A DNA stretch of 64,000 nt from Sabulicella rubraurantiaca (GCF_017355885.1 NZ_JAFEUU010000001.1:760107-824106); one strand, 5' to 3'; counted from the stretch's first letter, positions 18,075 through 28,297 are shown. The notes: a model not told the origin generated them from the letters alone. Made by a program: numbers and translations.

Positions 18075-19775
18075 ATGGCCGGAAGCCCCTTTTGCCGCGC
18101 GGCTTTGCTGGCCGTCACCTTGTTCGCGACATCTGCCGCTGGAGTGGATGTGCCGGGCAGCGATGCCTCGCTTCGCCCGCCCGCCCCGGGCAATCCCAGC
18201 AATGTCTTCGGCGCCTTCCTGGCCGGGCGCTTCGCCGCCGACGAGCTGGACACGCGAACCGCCGCCGACAGCCTCCTCTCTGCCCTGCGCGCCGAGCCGG
18301 ACCAGCCGGAGCTGCTGCAGCGCGCCTTCCTGGCAGCGTTGCTGGACGGCCGGCCCGAGGCGCTGCGCCTCGCGCGCCGCCTGCCGGACAACCTCGCATC
18401 GCAGCTCGTCCTCATGGGCAGCGACGTGATGGGAGGGCGCTTCGACCGCGCCGAGTCCCGCGCGCGTGCCCTGCCGCGTCAGGGCGCGATTCAGGCGCTG
18501 CAGCCGGTCATCATTGCCTGGACCCTGGCCGGACGCGGCCAGTGGGGCGAGGCCTTGGCCCTCCTTCGCCCACAGGCGGAAAGCGGACGGTTCCGCGCGC
18601 TCAACGCGCTGCACGCCGCGCTGATCGCCGATCTGGGCAATCGTCCACGCGACGCGGAGCGCTACGTGCGCCTCGCCCTCGCCGACCAGCCGGAGCCGAC
18701 GCTGCGCCTGTCGCTGCTCGCCGCTTCCATCCTCCACCGCACCGGCAAGCAGGCCGAGGCGGCTCGGCTGCTGGACCGGCTAGCCGAAGGTCATGACGAG
18801 CTGGCGCTGGCGGCGCTGGAACCCGCGCGCTCGCACGTTCTGGCTGCGCGAGGCATCACTTCGCCCGCGGAAGGGATCGCCGAGGCGTATGTTGCGCTGG
18901 GGGCGGCGCTGCGCGGCCAGGGGCTGGAGGAGATGTCGACCCTCCTCGCCCGACTGGCGCTGCGCATCCGGCCTGGCTTCGCCCCCGCCCTGCTCCTGCT
19001 CGGTGATCAGTTCGCGGAGGCGGAGCAGTTCGAGGCCGGACTGGAAATCCTCGCGGCGATCCCCGCCAACGACCCCCTCGCCCCTGCCGTCGCGCTGCGC
19101 CGCGCCGGGCTGCTGGACCGTCTGGACCGTCTGGCCGAGGCGGAGCAGATCATCCGCGAGGTGATGGAGATTCTCCCGGACCCGCCGCAGCCCCGTATTC
19201 GCCTGGGCGACATCCTTCGCCGTCGCTCCCGCTTCGCCGAGGCGGCGGTGGCCTATGACGGTGCGATCGAACGCCTAGGAGTGCCTCGCGGCTATGACTG
19301 GCCGCTCTTCTATGCCCGCGGCATCGCGCGCGAGCGCTCGGGCAACTGGCCCGGCGCAGAGGCAGATTTCCTCTACGCGCTCGAACTCACGCCCGAGCAG
19401 CCCTACGTGCTGAATTACCTCGGCTATTCCTGGGCCGACCAGGGCGTAAACCTGGACCGTGCGCGCGCCATGCTGGAGCGCGCGGTGGAGCTTCGCCCCC
19501 AGGACGGCAACATCGCCGACAGCCTGGGCTGGGTGCTGTTCCGCCTTGGAGACCACTCGGGGGCGATCCAGTGGCTGGAGAAGGCGGTCGAGCTGGAACC
19601 GCGCAGCGGCACAATCAACGACCATCTTGGTGATGCCTATTGGGGCGTGGGTCGCGAGGCCGAGGCACGCTTCCAGTGGCGCCGCGCCCTCACCATGGAT
19701 AACGAGCCGGACGAGGCCGAGAAGATCGAGCTGAAGCTGCGCGACGGCCTGCCCCGGCCTGCCCGCCAGGACTGA
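18075..19775 (+). CDS. tetratricopeptide repeat protein
   Basis: A 566-residue protein made almost wholly of TPR-like helical pairs. Clear repeats near the C-terminus include YVLNYLGYSWADQGVNLDRA, MLERAVELRPQDGNIADSLG and WLEKAVELEPRSGTINDHLG. The start at 18075 gives a signal peptide (MAGSPFCRAALLAVTLFATS, cleavage near AAG), so the product is likely periplasmic or anchored. Proteins of this type between lipid-metabolism genes in alphaproteobacteria are usually annotated only as TPR proteins. It ends 3 bp before ispE and is probably cotranscribed with it. Confidence 0.87.
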   Translation: MAGSPFCRAALLAVTLFATSAAGVDVPGSDASLRPPAPGNPSNVFGAFLAGRFAADELDTRTAADSLLSALRAEPDQPELLQRAFLAALLDGRPEALRLARRLPDNLASQLVLMGSDVMGGRFDRAESRARALPRQGAIQALQPVIIAWTLAGRGQWGEALALLRPQAESGRFRALNALHAALIADLGNRPRDAERYVRLALADQPEPTLRLSLLAASILHRTGKQAEAARLLDRLAEGHDELALAALEPARSHVLAARGITSPAEGIAEAYVALGAALRGQGLEEMSTLLARLALRIRPGFAPALLLLGDQFAEAEQFEAGLEILAAIPANDPLAPAVALRRAGLLDRLDRLAEAEQIIREVMEILPDPPQPRIRLGDILRRRSRFAEAAVAYDGAIERLGVPRGYDWPLFYARGIARERSGNWPGAEADFLYALELTPEQPYVLNYLGYSWADQGVNLDRARAMLERAVELRPQDGNIADSLGWVLFRLGDHSGAIQWLEKAVELEPRSGTINDHLGDAYWGVGREAEARFQWRRALTMDNEPDEAEKIELKLRDGLPRPARQD

Positions 19776-19778
19776 GCC

Positions 19779-20627
19779 GTGTCGCTGCGCGAGGCCGCAC
19801 CGGCCAAGGTCAATCTGTTCCTGCACGTCACTGGGCAGCGCGCGGACGGCTATCACCTGCTCGACAGCCTTGCCGTGTTCGGCCCTGCCGCCGATGAGCT
19901 GCGCGGCGAAAGTGCTACGGGCCTTTCCCTTCGCGTCAAGGGGCCGTTCGCCGCCGCCTTGGCTGGGGAGGCGGACAACCTCGTGCTTCGCGCGGCACAC
20001 GCCCTGGCGGAGCGTGGCGGCGTATCGCCTCGCGCCGCCCTCACGCTGGTGAAGCGTCTTCCCGTCGCTTCGGGGATCGGCGGCGGCTCAGCCGATGCAG
20101 CCGCTGCGCTTCGCCTCCTGAACCGCGCCTGGGGTCTGTCACTCGACGAAGCGGAACTGCGCGAGATCGCCCTGCCACTGGGCGCCGACATCCCAGTCTG
20201 CCTCGCCTCGCGCCCAGCGCGCATGGGGGGCGTCGGCGAGGTGATCACCGAGGCGCCCCGCCTGCCGCCCTGCGGTTTGCTGCTGGTGAACCCTGGCGTT
20301 ACGCTGCCGACGCCGGTGGTGTTCCGTGCCCGCACAGGCGGGTTCAGCCACCCGGCCTCACTGCCTGCCGCTTGGCCCAACGCCGCCGCCATGGCCGCGG
20401 AACTGGCGCATCTCAGTAACGACCTGGAGGCGCCAGCCGTCGCGCTGCGTCCGCCCATTGGAGAGGTGCTGTCGGCACTGCGCACCCTGCCCGGCTGCCT
20501 GCTGGCACGCATGAGCGGATCAGGCGCGACCTGCTTTGGCCTGTTCGCGACGGCGGACAAAGCCCGCGCCGCCTGCGCTTCCCTTCCTGCCACGTGGTGG
20601 CGAGAAGGCGGCGCCCTGACCGGCTGA
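19779..20627 (+). CDS. ispE: 4-diphosphocytidyl-2-C-methyl-D-erythritol kinase
   Basis: A 282-residue GHMP kinase. It starts with GTG and shows EAAPAKVNLFLHVTGQRADGYH, the IspE-specific PAKxNLxL...DGYHxL motif, and the GHMP ATP loop PVASGIGGGSADAAAALR. The C-terminal ARMSGSGATCFGLF glycine loop completes the family signature. IspE phosphorylates CDP-methylerythritol in the non-mevalonate isoprenoid pathway. It is the last core gene before the tRNA-Gln and the integrated element. The 3-bp gap to the TPR gene suggests coupled translation. Confidence 0.95.
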   Translation: MSLREAAPAKVNLFLHVTGQRADGYHLLDSLAVFGPAADELRGESATGLSLRVKGPFAAALAGEADNLVLRAAHALAERGGVSPRAALTLVKRLPVASGIGGGSADAAAALRLLNRAWGLSLDEAELREIALPLGADIPVCLASRPARMGGVGEVITEAPRLPPCGLLLVNPGVTLPTPVVFRARTGGFSHPASLPAAWPNAAAMAAELAHLSNDLEAPAVALRPPIGEVLSALRTLPGCLLARMSGSGATCFGLFATADKARAACASLPATWWREGGALTG

Positions 20628-20674
20628 CCCCCGGTTCCAGTGGCTGAACTTCTGCCTTATAGGGAGGCGCCGGC

Positions 20675-20749
20675 TGGGGCGTAGCCAAGCGGTAAGGCAG
20701 CGGTTTTTGGTACCGCCATTCCCAGGTTCGAATCCTGGCGCCCCAACCA
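20675..20749 (+). tRNA. tRNA-Gln (TTG anticodon)
   Basis: A 75-nt cloverleaf can be drawn by hand. The acceptor arm TGGGGCG (20675-20681) pairs with CGCCCCA (20739-20745). The anticodon stem GCGGT/ACCGC encloses TTTTGGT, so the anticodon is TTG (glutamine). The T arm CCAGG-TTCGAAT-CCTGG is perfect, and CCA is encoded at 20747-20749. Its 3' end is the probable integration site of the element that begins downstream. No second copy of the 3' segment is seen in the window. Confidence 0.95.
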
Positions 20750-20822
20750 AGACCGGACGGATTCCCAAGGAAATCAGGAGCTTCACGGCGGGCGTGGCCC
20801 GAACCGGAGGCTGCCAGATCCC

Positions 20823-23018
20823 ATGGTCCCCACTCGTGGTCCCCAGGATGGTCCCCATCCGCCCTGCATTCCCCCTCCACCAGTTACCCGGCGAGCAGGG
20901 CGGGCGCCCGCCCACCTCCTCCTCCGCCCCGGGGGCTACACGTGGCGCCGGCGCCTTCCAGCCCCGCGCGACGCGCCCCACGGTGGCATGGCGAAACGGC
21001 ATGAGATCCGGCTATCTCTGAGGACGGGGAGCCTCGCCCAGGCGCGCGGCCTTGCCCTGCAACTCGACGCCCGGTTTGAAGCCATGTCACGCGCCCGCCT
21101 CGACCCAGCCAAGCTCAGCGCCACCTTGGCGGAGTTCCGCGACCACCTTCTGCAGCGCTTCCTCGTCGAGCGGGCGCAGCAGGGCCGGGGGCGCCCTGCC
21201 CTCCGGTCTGTCCAGGGCCCAAGCCTTCCACCCGCGCTGGCTGCCCGGCTGAACTTTGCCCTTGAGGGGCGCGAGCCAGGCTTTACGCTGGACCCCGGCA
21301 TCAGCGCTGAGCTCCTGGCGCTTGCCGCGCAGATGCCTGATCCGGAACCGGTCTTCTTGCCTCCTCGGAAGGTCCGTGTGCAGACCGCCTTCGGCCAGGC
21401 GGGCGCCCTGGCCGCAGCCGCAAGGGACCGCGACTCCGGGCCGGTCGGCGAGGCCCTGGACGATTTCCTGTCAGAGAAAGGTATCACGCTCAGCGAGGAC
21501 GAACGGCTGCTCGCGGGCGAGGCGGCTCTCCGCGCCGCGGGCGAAGCGTGGCTCGGGGTGGCGGCGCACGAGGAGCAGATCGGCCGGGGCTGGGCCGCGC
21601 CAGGCGCGGCCGGCACGCCGGTCGATCTCGCCGGGTCCGCAAATGGCGCCAGCGGAAGCGGAGCACTCCTGCCGGCACAGCCGGCAGCGCCGCACGCTCT
21701 GCCCGAGCCCAGATCGGGAGCACGGGAGGCTCACACCACGGCCACGGCAACGGCGGGTGGCGCCTCTAACGACCCCGTCTTCGTGCACGAATTGGTCGCG
21801 CGCTGGGGGGAGTCGCGGACCTCCGCAGCCCCGGACGCCGCCGAGGACGACGAGGTCCGCGTGTCGACCGCAAGCGGCCGGGCCTGCGTCGCGCGCTTGT
21901 TCCTCGAACTCATGGGGCCCGTCGTGGCGAATGAGTTCACCGAGCAGAGCGCCCGCGAGTTCAAGCGGCGGCTGCAGCGCGTCCCGACCATGCACGGGAG
22001 GGGGAAGGAATTCAGGCACCTTTCGGTCAACGAAGCCATCGCGAAGGCCGATGCGCTGGATGCGTCTCGGTCTCCGGAAGAGAGGACGCCCCGCCTGTCA
22101 CGCGCTACGATCAACAGCCACCTCTCGGCGATGACCCCCGCCCTGGATGGCCATGCGCCGAGAAACTTGAAGGGCGAGCTGCCGACTCTCGCAGTACGGT
22201 TCAGCAAGAAGCAGGTCGAGGCGCAGCAGACCTTTGTCCGCAAGCAGTACGACGACCGTGAGCTGCGCGCCTTCTTCTCCGGCTCGATCTACACGGGGCA
22301 CGATGGCAGCGCGAACCGGACCGCTCCCGGCCCTTATGTGACACGTGACCTGATGTACTGGGTCCCGCTTCTCGCGCTGTTCCAAGGGCTGTGCCTCGAG
22401 GAGGCGCTCCAGCTTTGCACGAAGCACGTGCGCACCGTCGACGGCGTCGCACAAATAGAGATCGGTGACGGGATGGTCCTGAAGACGTTCACCCGGCCTC
22501 GCACCCTTCCTGTTCATCCGGCTCTGATCGAACTGGGCTTCGTGGACTGGGTGGATTCGGTGCGCGAAGCCGGAGGCACTCGCCTGTTCCCCGAGGCGGT
22601 TCAGGCCGGCCCTGACAAGCGCTATGGGCACAAGGAGACGCAGCGTTTCACAACTTACCGCCGGGCGGTTGGGATCACGCGCAAAGGCGTGGACTTCCAT
22701 GCTCTGCGCACCACCTTCTCCGCTAGCCTGAAGAACTCCAGGCAGAACCAAGTCGTCATCGGCGACATGATGGGTCACGCCCGGTCGGGCGTGACGGCCA
22801 AGCATTACGGCGGAGAAACGCCGATGCCTGTCATGGTGGAAGCGCTTGAGGCCCTCACTTTCAAGGCAGTGGACCTCGCCCGCCTCAAGAAGTGTGCTGA
22901 GCAGGCAGAGCAACGCAACGGAGAGGTTGCTGGCCGGCTGGAGTCTCTGACAAGCGATCGCCGACTTGGAAGACGGTCTAATGGCAGAAAACGTCAGGCT
23001 CCCCATCCGAGGGCATGA
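20823..23018 (+). CDS. tyrosine recombinase/integrase with DUF6538-like N-terminus; first catalytic Arg replaced
   Basis: A 731-residue integrase. Near residues 29-85 is a DUF6538-like module (LLLRPGGYTWRRRLP...RLSLRTGSLAQARGLALQL), then a long variable region, and the catalytic domain from about residue 480. The box II part reads HALRTTFSASLKN (H-x-x-R kept) and GHARSGVTAKHYGG keeps the second His and the Tyr nucleophile. Box I, normally G-x-R-x-x-E, reads GLCLEEALQL, so the catalytic Arg is Cys524 (TGC at 22392-22394; CGC would be Arg). Loss of this Arg normally abolishes strand cleavage, so the enzyme may be dead or the base may be miscalled. The start is uncertain; GGAGG lies 13 bp before 20823. 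Confidence 0.85.
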   Translation: MVPTRGPQDGPHPPCIPPPPVTRRAGRAPAHLLLRPGGYTWRRRLPAPRDAPHGGMAKRHEIRLSLRTGSLAQARGLALQLDARFEAMSRARLDPAKLSATLAEFRDHLLQRFLVERAQQGRGRPALRSVQGPSLPPALAARLNFALEGREPGFTLDPGISAELLALAAQMPDPEPVFLPPRKVRVQTAFGQAGALAAAARDRDSGPVGEALDDFLSEKGITLSEDERLLAGEAALRAAGEAWLGVAAHEEQIGRGWAAPGAAGTPVDLAGSANGASGSGALLPAQPAAPHALPEPRSGAREAHTTATATAGGASNDPVFVHELVARWGESRTSAAPDAAEDDEVRVSTASGRACVARLFLELMGPVVANEFTEQSAREFKRRLQRVPTMHGRGKEFRHLSVNEAIAKADALDASRSPEERTPRLSRATINSHLSAMTPALDGHAPRNLKGELPTLAVRFSKKQVEAQQTFVRKQYDDRELRAFFSGSIYTGHDGSANRTAPGPYVTRDLMYWVPLLALFQGLCLEEALQLCTKHVRTVDGVAQIEIGDGMVLKTFTRPRTLPVHPALIELGFVDWVDSVREAGGTRLFPEAVQAGPDKRYGHKETQRFTTYRRAVGITRKGVDFHALRTTFSASLKNSRQNQVVIGDMMGHARSGVTAKHYGGETPMPVMVEALEALTFKAVDLARLKKCAEQAEQRNGEVAGRLESLTSDRRLGRRSNGRKRQAPHPRA

Positions 23019-23214
23019 AAAGGGAGTCGCGGACGGCGGGTGTTGAGAGAAGATCGGACCTGGTTGCCTTGCGAGCCAGGGTTGCAAGACGCCTCTCGCA
23101 ACGTGGGGCTCGCTGCAGGTTCAAATCGCGGACAGGGTTCGGCTTATCGCGAATTTGCCTTCGCATGAACTCCTAGACATAGCTGGCAGCCCAACCCCAC
23201 TCCGGCCTAGGCCT

Positions 23215-26200
23215 TTAGTACCAACTGCGGGCCAGCGTCTCAGCCTGCTGAATGACGAGGTCTACTGCGGCCTTTTGCAGATCGGGTGGGTATCCGTACC
23301 GAGCCAGCAGCTTCCGGACCTCAATACGCATCTTCGCCCGAACGCTCTCCTTTCGCGTCCAGTCAAGCTTGGCCGATCCGCGGATCGTGCGCGTGAGCAT
23401 CTGGGCCAACACGCGAAGCTGCTCGTGCTCCATGAGCGCTTTGGCCGATCCATTCTCGGCAAGGGCGTCGTAAAATGCGAGCTCTTCCGCATTAAGTCCG
23501 AACTCCGCTCCTCTAGCGTTCGCCGCTCTGATGTCTTTGGCGAGAGCGACCAGCTCCTCGATTACCTGCACACTGTCCACAGCGCGGTTGTGGTAGCGCC
23601 GAAGTGTCTCGCCGAGGCGATCGCTCAATTTGCGTGCTTGCACGAGGTTGGTCGACGCCCGCACCTTGATCTCGCCTGCGAGGAGTCGCCGAAGCGTTTC
23701 GACCGCAAGGTTCCTCTCCTTGGCTCGCCCCACTTCATTAAGAAACTCCTCGGACAGGACCGAAAGATCCGGTCGGTCAAGGCCCGCCGCACCGAACACA
23801 TCGAGGATGCCATCTGCCATGACCGCGCGAGAGATTAGTTGGCGGATGTCCCTCTCCACAGCCGCCCGGCCGCGGCCGCTGCCCGTCGTGTACTTCACCA
23901 AGTTCGCCCTTAGCGCCGCAACGAAGGCGATCTCGTCGCGCCGGGTGGCCACTCGTTCGTCACCAGCACTGAGGGCGAAGGCGGTCTCTAGTTCTGTCGC
24001 ACTCGTGATAAACGAATCTCTGTGACCATTCTTCAGCAGGTGCTCAAGGCATTGCTTGAGGATAGTGAGGCGCGTCATCGGGTCGGCGCCGAAGAAGCTT
24101 CGCCACAGCGCGCCTTCCAACAGCGATAGCGCACTCTCCAGTCGCGTCAGGGTCTGACGGACCGCTTCATCCGTATCCAACTTCACCTGCGCACGGTCGC
24201 GCGCACTGTACTCCGCCAGCGCAGCCCGCAGCTCGGCCCCGATGCCGAGGTAATCCACAATCAGGCCGCCCGGCTTGTCGCCCCAAACGCGATTCACTCG
24301 CGCGATGGCCTGCATCAGCCCGTGCCCTCGCATGGGCTTGTCAATGTAGAGGGTGTGGAGCGACGGAGCGTCAAAGCCAGTTAGCCACATATCCCTGACA
24401 ATGACGAGGTCGAACCCCGAGCCCGGGCGCTTGAAGTTCTCCGCGAGATACTCGAGCCGCCTTTTGCTGCGAAGATGCGGCTGGAGTGGCTCGGGGTCTG
24501 CGCTACCGTTGCCGGTGATCACCACCTTCATCATCCCAGAGTTGTCGTCTGCGGGATCGACGGCCACCCAGTCCGGCCGAAGCGCAGCGATCCGGTCGTA
24601 CAGCTCCACCGCGACGCGCCGGCTAATAGTGACGATCATCCCCTTACCGCCGGCCAGCGCCTCACGGCGTCGCTCGAAATGCTCAACGATATCTGCTGCG
24701 ATCGCCGTCAATCGTTCCGGTGCACCGACCACCTCCTCGAATCGGGCGAGTTTGCCTTTGCTGCGCTCGACGGCGGCGTCGTCGCCTTCCGTCAACTCTT
24801 CAGCTAGCGCGTCGAGCTCAGCGCGGTCGTCGTCCGACAGATTGAGCCGGAGCCGTGCCAAGCGAGCCGTGTAATGGATTGGGACCGTTGCACGGTCGGC
24901 GACAGACTGTGCCATGTCGTAGGTGTCCACGACGTCGCCGAACACCGCCTCTGTATTACGGTCCCGCAGCGCGATAGGCGTGCCGGTGAAGCCGACGTAA
25001 GTGGCGTTTGGCAGTGCCTGTCGTAGCAGCTCGGCGAAGCCGACCCGCTCGCGCACCTCGCCTTTACCCGCGACGAAGCGCTTCCGGAACCCGTAATGTG
25101 TGCGGTGCGCCTCGTCGGCGATGACAATGACGTTCTCCCGCTGGGTCAGCATCGGGTGCGCGCCATCCTCGTCACGGAACTTCTGAATGGAAGTGAAAAC
25201 CAAACCTCCGATGTCCACGTTAAGGAGGGCCCGCATCTCAGCGGCGGTCTCTGCTTGCCGCGGGGTACCTCGCAAGGCCGACATGTGGGCCGTGAACGTG
25301 CCGAACAGCTGGTCGTCGAGATCGTTCCGGTCGGTGAGTAGCACGATGGTCGGGTTACGCAGCGCCTTTGCGAGCTGGAGCTGGCGCACGAAGAACAGCA
25401 TCGTGAGCGACTTGCCAGATCCCTGAGTGTGCCACACTACGCCACCCTTTCGCCCGCCGCCCGTCGCGGCACTCACGGTCGAGGTGAGCGCCCTCCTCAC
25501 CGCGTGGAACTGATGATACCCAGCGAGCTTTTTGGAGCGGACGACGCCGTCCTCCACCTCGAAGGCGACGTAGTCCACGACAAGGTCGAGGAATCGATCC
25601 GGATCAAACACGCCGCGGATCAATACCTCCAGTTCCGGTCTTCCCTCGTCGTCCAGCGCCGCGCCATCGATGGTGCGCCACGGTGCGAAGCGGTCGAGGC
25701 CCGCAGTGAGCGAGCCGATACGCGCCTGAATGCCGTCGCTGATGATGAGTACTTGGTTGGTGCGCAGCAGTTCCGGCGCTTTCGCCATGTAGTTTCGTAA
25801 CTGCGTGTACGCACGCTCTAATGTCGCAGCGGCATCGACGGGGCTCTTCAGCTCCAGCACGGCCAGCGGGAGCCCATTAACGAAGGCGACAATATCGGCG
25901 CGTACGGAGCCACGGTCGCCTTGAACGATGAACTGATTCGCTGCAAGCAAGCGGTTCGCAGAAGGGTTGGCGCGGTCTAGCAGCCGTAGAGCGATGGTTC
26001 GAGCCTCGCCACCCTGGTGCACCTCAACAGGCACGCCGGACGCGAGAAAAGGGTGGAAGACGCGATTGTTCTCTAAGAGGTCTTGGCTTGGCGTGGCCAG
26101 CATGGTGCGGACTGCCGCATCGACCATCGCCGGCGTGGCGTCCGGATTTAGCGTTGCAAGCGCGCTGCGCAGCTCTGGCTCAAGTATGGCTTGGCGGTAG

Positions 26201-26355
26201 TCACCACGTGCACCCATAGCGCCATCGGGTGACAGCTGATCTCCGGTCACCGTGCGCCAACCAGCCAACTCGAACCAAGAGAGGGCAGCCAGCTCAACGG
26301 CCGCCTCCCGCAGCGAGTCCTGACTCGTGCGCGTGGCCTGAGGCGCGTCACTCAC
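23215..26355 (-). CDS. hsdR: type I restriction endonuclease subunit R
   Basis: A 1046-residue HsdR, the usual length for the family. The N-terminal nuclease domain has GLPLAVLELKSP (PD-(D/E)xK-type E-x-K). The SF2 translocase follows, with WHTQGSGKSLTM (Walker A), VIADEAHRTHYGFRKRF (DEAH box) and FTGTPIALRDRNTEAVFG. A later segment reads LDYLGIG. The subunit uses ATP to pump DNA and cuts at a distance when the complex meets unmodified sites. The GTG start overlaps the stop of the Abi-like gene by 4 bp. It is the last gene of the operon hsdM-hsdS-abi-hsdR, all on the minus strand. Confidence 0.95.
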   Translation of the reverse strand: MSDAPQATRTSQDSLREAAVELAALSWFELAGWRTVTGDQLSPDGAMGARGDYRQAILEPELRSALATLNPDATPAMVDAAVRTMLATPSQDLLENNRVFHPFLASGVPVEVHQGGEARTIALRLLDRANPSANRLLAANQFIVQGDRGSVRADIVAFVNGLPLAVLELKSPVDAAATLERAYTQLRNYMAKAPELLRTNQVLIISDGIQARIGSLTAGLDRFAPWRTIDGAALDDEGRPELEVLIRGVFDPDRFLDLVVDYVAFEVEDGVVRSKKLAGYHQFHAVRRALTSTVSAATGGGRKGGVVWHTQGSGKSLTMLFFVRQLQLAKALRNPTIVLLTDRNDLDDQLFGTFTAHMSALRGTPRQAETAAEMRALLNVDIGGLVFTSIQKFRDEDGAHPMLTQRENVIVIADEAHRTHYGFRKRFVAGKGEVRERVGFAELLRQALPNATYVGFTGTPIALRDRNTEAVFGDVVDTYDMAQSVADRATVPIHYTARLARLRLNLSDDDRAELDALAEELTEGDDAAVERSKGKLARFEEVVGAPERLTAIAADIVEHFERRREALAGGKGMIVTISRRVAVELYDRIAALRPDWVAVDPADDNSGMMKVVITGNGSADPEPLQPHLRSKRRLEYLAENFKRPGSGFDLVIVRDMWLTGFDAPSLHTLYIDKPMRGHGLMQAIARVNRVWGDKPGGLIVDYLGIGAELRAALAEYSARDRAQVKLDTDEAVRQTLTRLESALSLLEGALWRSFFGADPMTRLTILKQCLEHLLKNGHRDSFITSATELETAFALSAGDERVATRRDEIAFVAALRANLVKYTTGSGRGRAAVERDIRQLISRAVMADGILDVFGAAGLDRPDLSVLSEEFLNEVGRAKERNLAVETLRRLLAGEIKVRASTNLVQARKLSDRLGETLRRYHNRAVDSVQVIEELVALAKDIRAANARGAEFGLNAEELAFYDALAENGSAKALMEHEQLRVLAQMLTRTIRGSAKLDWTRKESVRAKMRIEVRKLLARYGYPPDLQKAAVDLVIQQAETLARSWY

Positions 26356-27044
26356 GCCGCAACACCTGCTTCAGTCGTCGCGGTAGCCTGCTCTGCCTCC
26401 CATTCCTGCCGCGCAGCATCGTACTGTGTGCGGTCTAATAGATAGAGGACCTTGCTCGGTAGGAAGATAGCTCCAGCAATCTCGACCTCTTCATATTCGT
26501 CGTCGAGCGCCGCGTTAAAGGAAGCGAAGTCCTCATACCTGTCAGCCTCGGGCGAAACGGCCTGCGTGGGGGCGCGACGCCATGCGACTTCGAAGAGAAA
26601 GCTGACAAGAGTGTCGCAAAGCCCTCCTAGCATAAGCGCGTGCTGCCGCTCCAGTGTACCCCAATCGAGCGAACCGCCATGTCGCATGTTAGGGATGTTA
26701 CTGAGTTTGGCGAGTGCAACGGCAGTGTCGTCAATACCTTGGGCGAGTGCTGCCAACTGCTTTCCAATCTCCTCCGCCTGCGGATGGCCTTCGATTGAAA
26801 AGTCGAGCGCGGCGATCACCCCGCGCATGCGATCCGGAAAGCCAGACTTCTTTGCGAAGGATACACCGAGAAGGGGTGCGACGGTCTCGTGTGCCGCTTC
26901 GAAGAGCGTCCGCACGTTTTGAAGGCAGAAGGCGGGCTGGCTCTCAATGCTAATTTCTAGCGCCTCAATATGTCGTAGCAGCGGTGCGGCGCGGTCGGGG
27001 TGTGCCTCGATCAACGTGCGGAGGAGCTGGAGAGTGTAAGGCAT
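26352..27044 (-). CDS. Abi_C-like abortive-infection family protein inside the hsd operon
   Basis: A 230-residue soluble protein. Residues roughly 105-160 (LAKLSNIPNMRHGGSLDWGT, then RQHALMLGGLCDTLVSFLFEV) resemble the Abi-like C-terminal domain, in which an LSxIRN...HG motif is followed by a hydrophobic A/L-rich helix. The rest is helical without recognised motifs. It starts 2 bp after the hsdS stop and overlaps the hsdR start, so it is translated as part of the restriction operon. A role in phage defence or in modulating the restriction complex is inferred from position and from the domain's reported association with abortive infection. No catalytic residues can be named. Confidence 0.7.
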   Translation of the reverse strand: MPYTLQLLRTLIEAHPDRAAPLLRHIEALEISIESQPAFCLQNVRTLFEAAHETVAPLLGVSFAKKSGFPDRMRGVIAALDFSIEGHPQAEEIGKQLAALAQGIDDTAVALAKLSNIPNMRHGGSLDWGTLERQHALMLGGLCDTLVSFLFEVAWRRAPTQAVSPEADRYEDFASFNAALDDEYEEVEIAGAIFLPSKVLYLLDRTQYDAARQEWEAEQATATTEAGVAA

Positions 27045-27046
27045 GA

Positions 27047-28297
27047 TCAGGCGGCCGCGACTGTGCGTTCAGCGTCGGCGATGCTGAGCGCGCCTGAAAT
27101 GAGTTTAGGAAGCAGAGCATCTCGGAGGTCGGCTAGGGTGGCGCTCTCGCGTCCCAGCAACAAACGACGTGCAAGCACTGGCTCGGCAACCGCAGCAAAG
27201 GCAGCAAGTATAGACGCAGGCGGTATTGGCCATTCGGTCCTGAGAAGAGAAGCCGGTTGAACGCGCTGATGGCTCTTCGATGTGCCCGTTACCATCCCCA
27301 TCGCCTTTTTGCGGAACGGATCGGAGGCAAGCAGACCTTCCAAAAAGGAGAGCGGGACCGCCGCATTAGAAGGCCGGAGCGCCAAAAACTCCGTTGACCC
27401 CATCATCGGGCGGACGGCTTGGTCCTGAACCACCCAAACACGCGGTGTTTCGGGGTTCAGCTTTGAAAACAATACAAGGGGAGCGCTTAGGCTCAACTTA
27501 AGGCTCTTGATACAGTTGGAAGGCTCAATCGATGGGCGCTGGCCGGCATCAAATGCAGGTAAGCTGAAATGCTCGACAAGCGTCTCCCCCAATATCGCTG
27601 GGTCGACGGTAGCTCGGTCTTGAACGACGATCTGGCTGAGCTGCTGCAGTTCCCAACCCTCTGGTAAACCGTCTTGCCCGAATCGCTCGGGGAAGAGCGC
27701 GGCGAGAACAACAGAAAGACCAGTAGAGCAGCCTTTAGCTTTAGCGCAGACGGGGTCGAAGTCCACAAACCAGCTCTTGAAGAGCGTTCCAGCCAACACC
27801 CTCAGCGTCTCCGCCATACGACGATTGAACTCTATCTTGTCATCAAGCGCCCTAAGAAGCTCCACGATCGCGTACCGCGTTTTTGGTTCGGGAAAGGGCA
27901 CCAAAACGCGATTCAAGGATGCTTGAGTCAATTTATCCTGAACCGACCCAGAAATGAAAGGCCTTATGGGAACTTGCCCCAGGGCATAATACAGGAAGAT
28001 TGTATCGCGCTTATCCGCAGCCCGAAGGACATGAGTATGGTTATTTGCCCAAAATTTCCCTCCGACAAGCTGCCGAAATACTGTACCATCGTCCCTCTCT
28101 ACAGATCCGTCCTCAGCCACCAACAGGAATGTGCCATCGAATAATTCCGTTTCAATGTAATCCAATATGCCGGTCGGACCATAATAGGGAATGTTTCCGG
28201 GCCTCTTCTCGCGCTCTGACCGAGATAGCGGAACACGCCGCGCATCGAAGTTTTCCACCAGCGAACCAAGTGGCTTGAGCATGGCCTCACCATCCAT
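27047..28297 (-). CDS. hsdS: type I restriction-modification specificity subunit S
   Basis: A 416-residue HsdS with the two-repeat design: a first target-recognition domain ([22 protein letters not shown]...NNHTHVLRA), a central conserved helix ([43 protein letters not shown]), a second recognition domain, and a C-terminal conserved helix ([30 protein letters not shown]). The two recognition domains fix the two halves of the DNA target. The target sequence cannot be deduced. The gene overlaps hsdM by 11 bp and is followed by the Abi-like gene. Confidence 0.93.
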   Translation of the reverse strand: MDGEAMLKPLGSLVENFDARRVPLSRSEREKRPGNIPYYGPTGILDYIETELFDGTFLLVAEDGSVERDDGTVFRQLVGGKFWANNHTHVLRAADKRDTIFLYYALGQVPIRPFISGSVQDKLTQASLNRVLVPFPEPKTRYAIVELLRALDDKIEFNRRMAETLRVLAGTLFKSWFVDFDPVCAKAKGCSTGLSVVLAALFPERFGQDGLPEGWELQQLSQIVVQDRATVDPAILGETLVEHFSLPAFDAGQRPSIEPSNCIKSLKLSLSAPLVLFSKLNPETPRVWVVQDQAVRPMMGSTEFLALRPSNAAVPLSFLEGLLASDPFRKKAMGMVTGTSKSHQRVQPASLLRTEWPIPPASILAAFAAVAEPVLARRLLLGRESATLADLRDALLPKLISGALSIADAERTVAAA

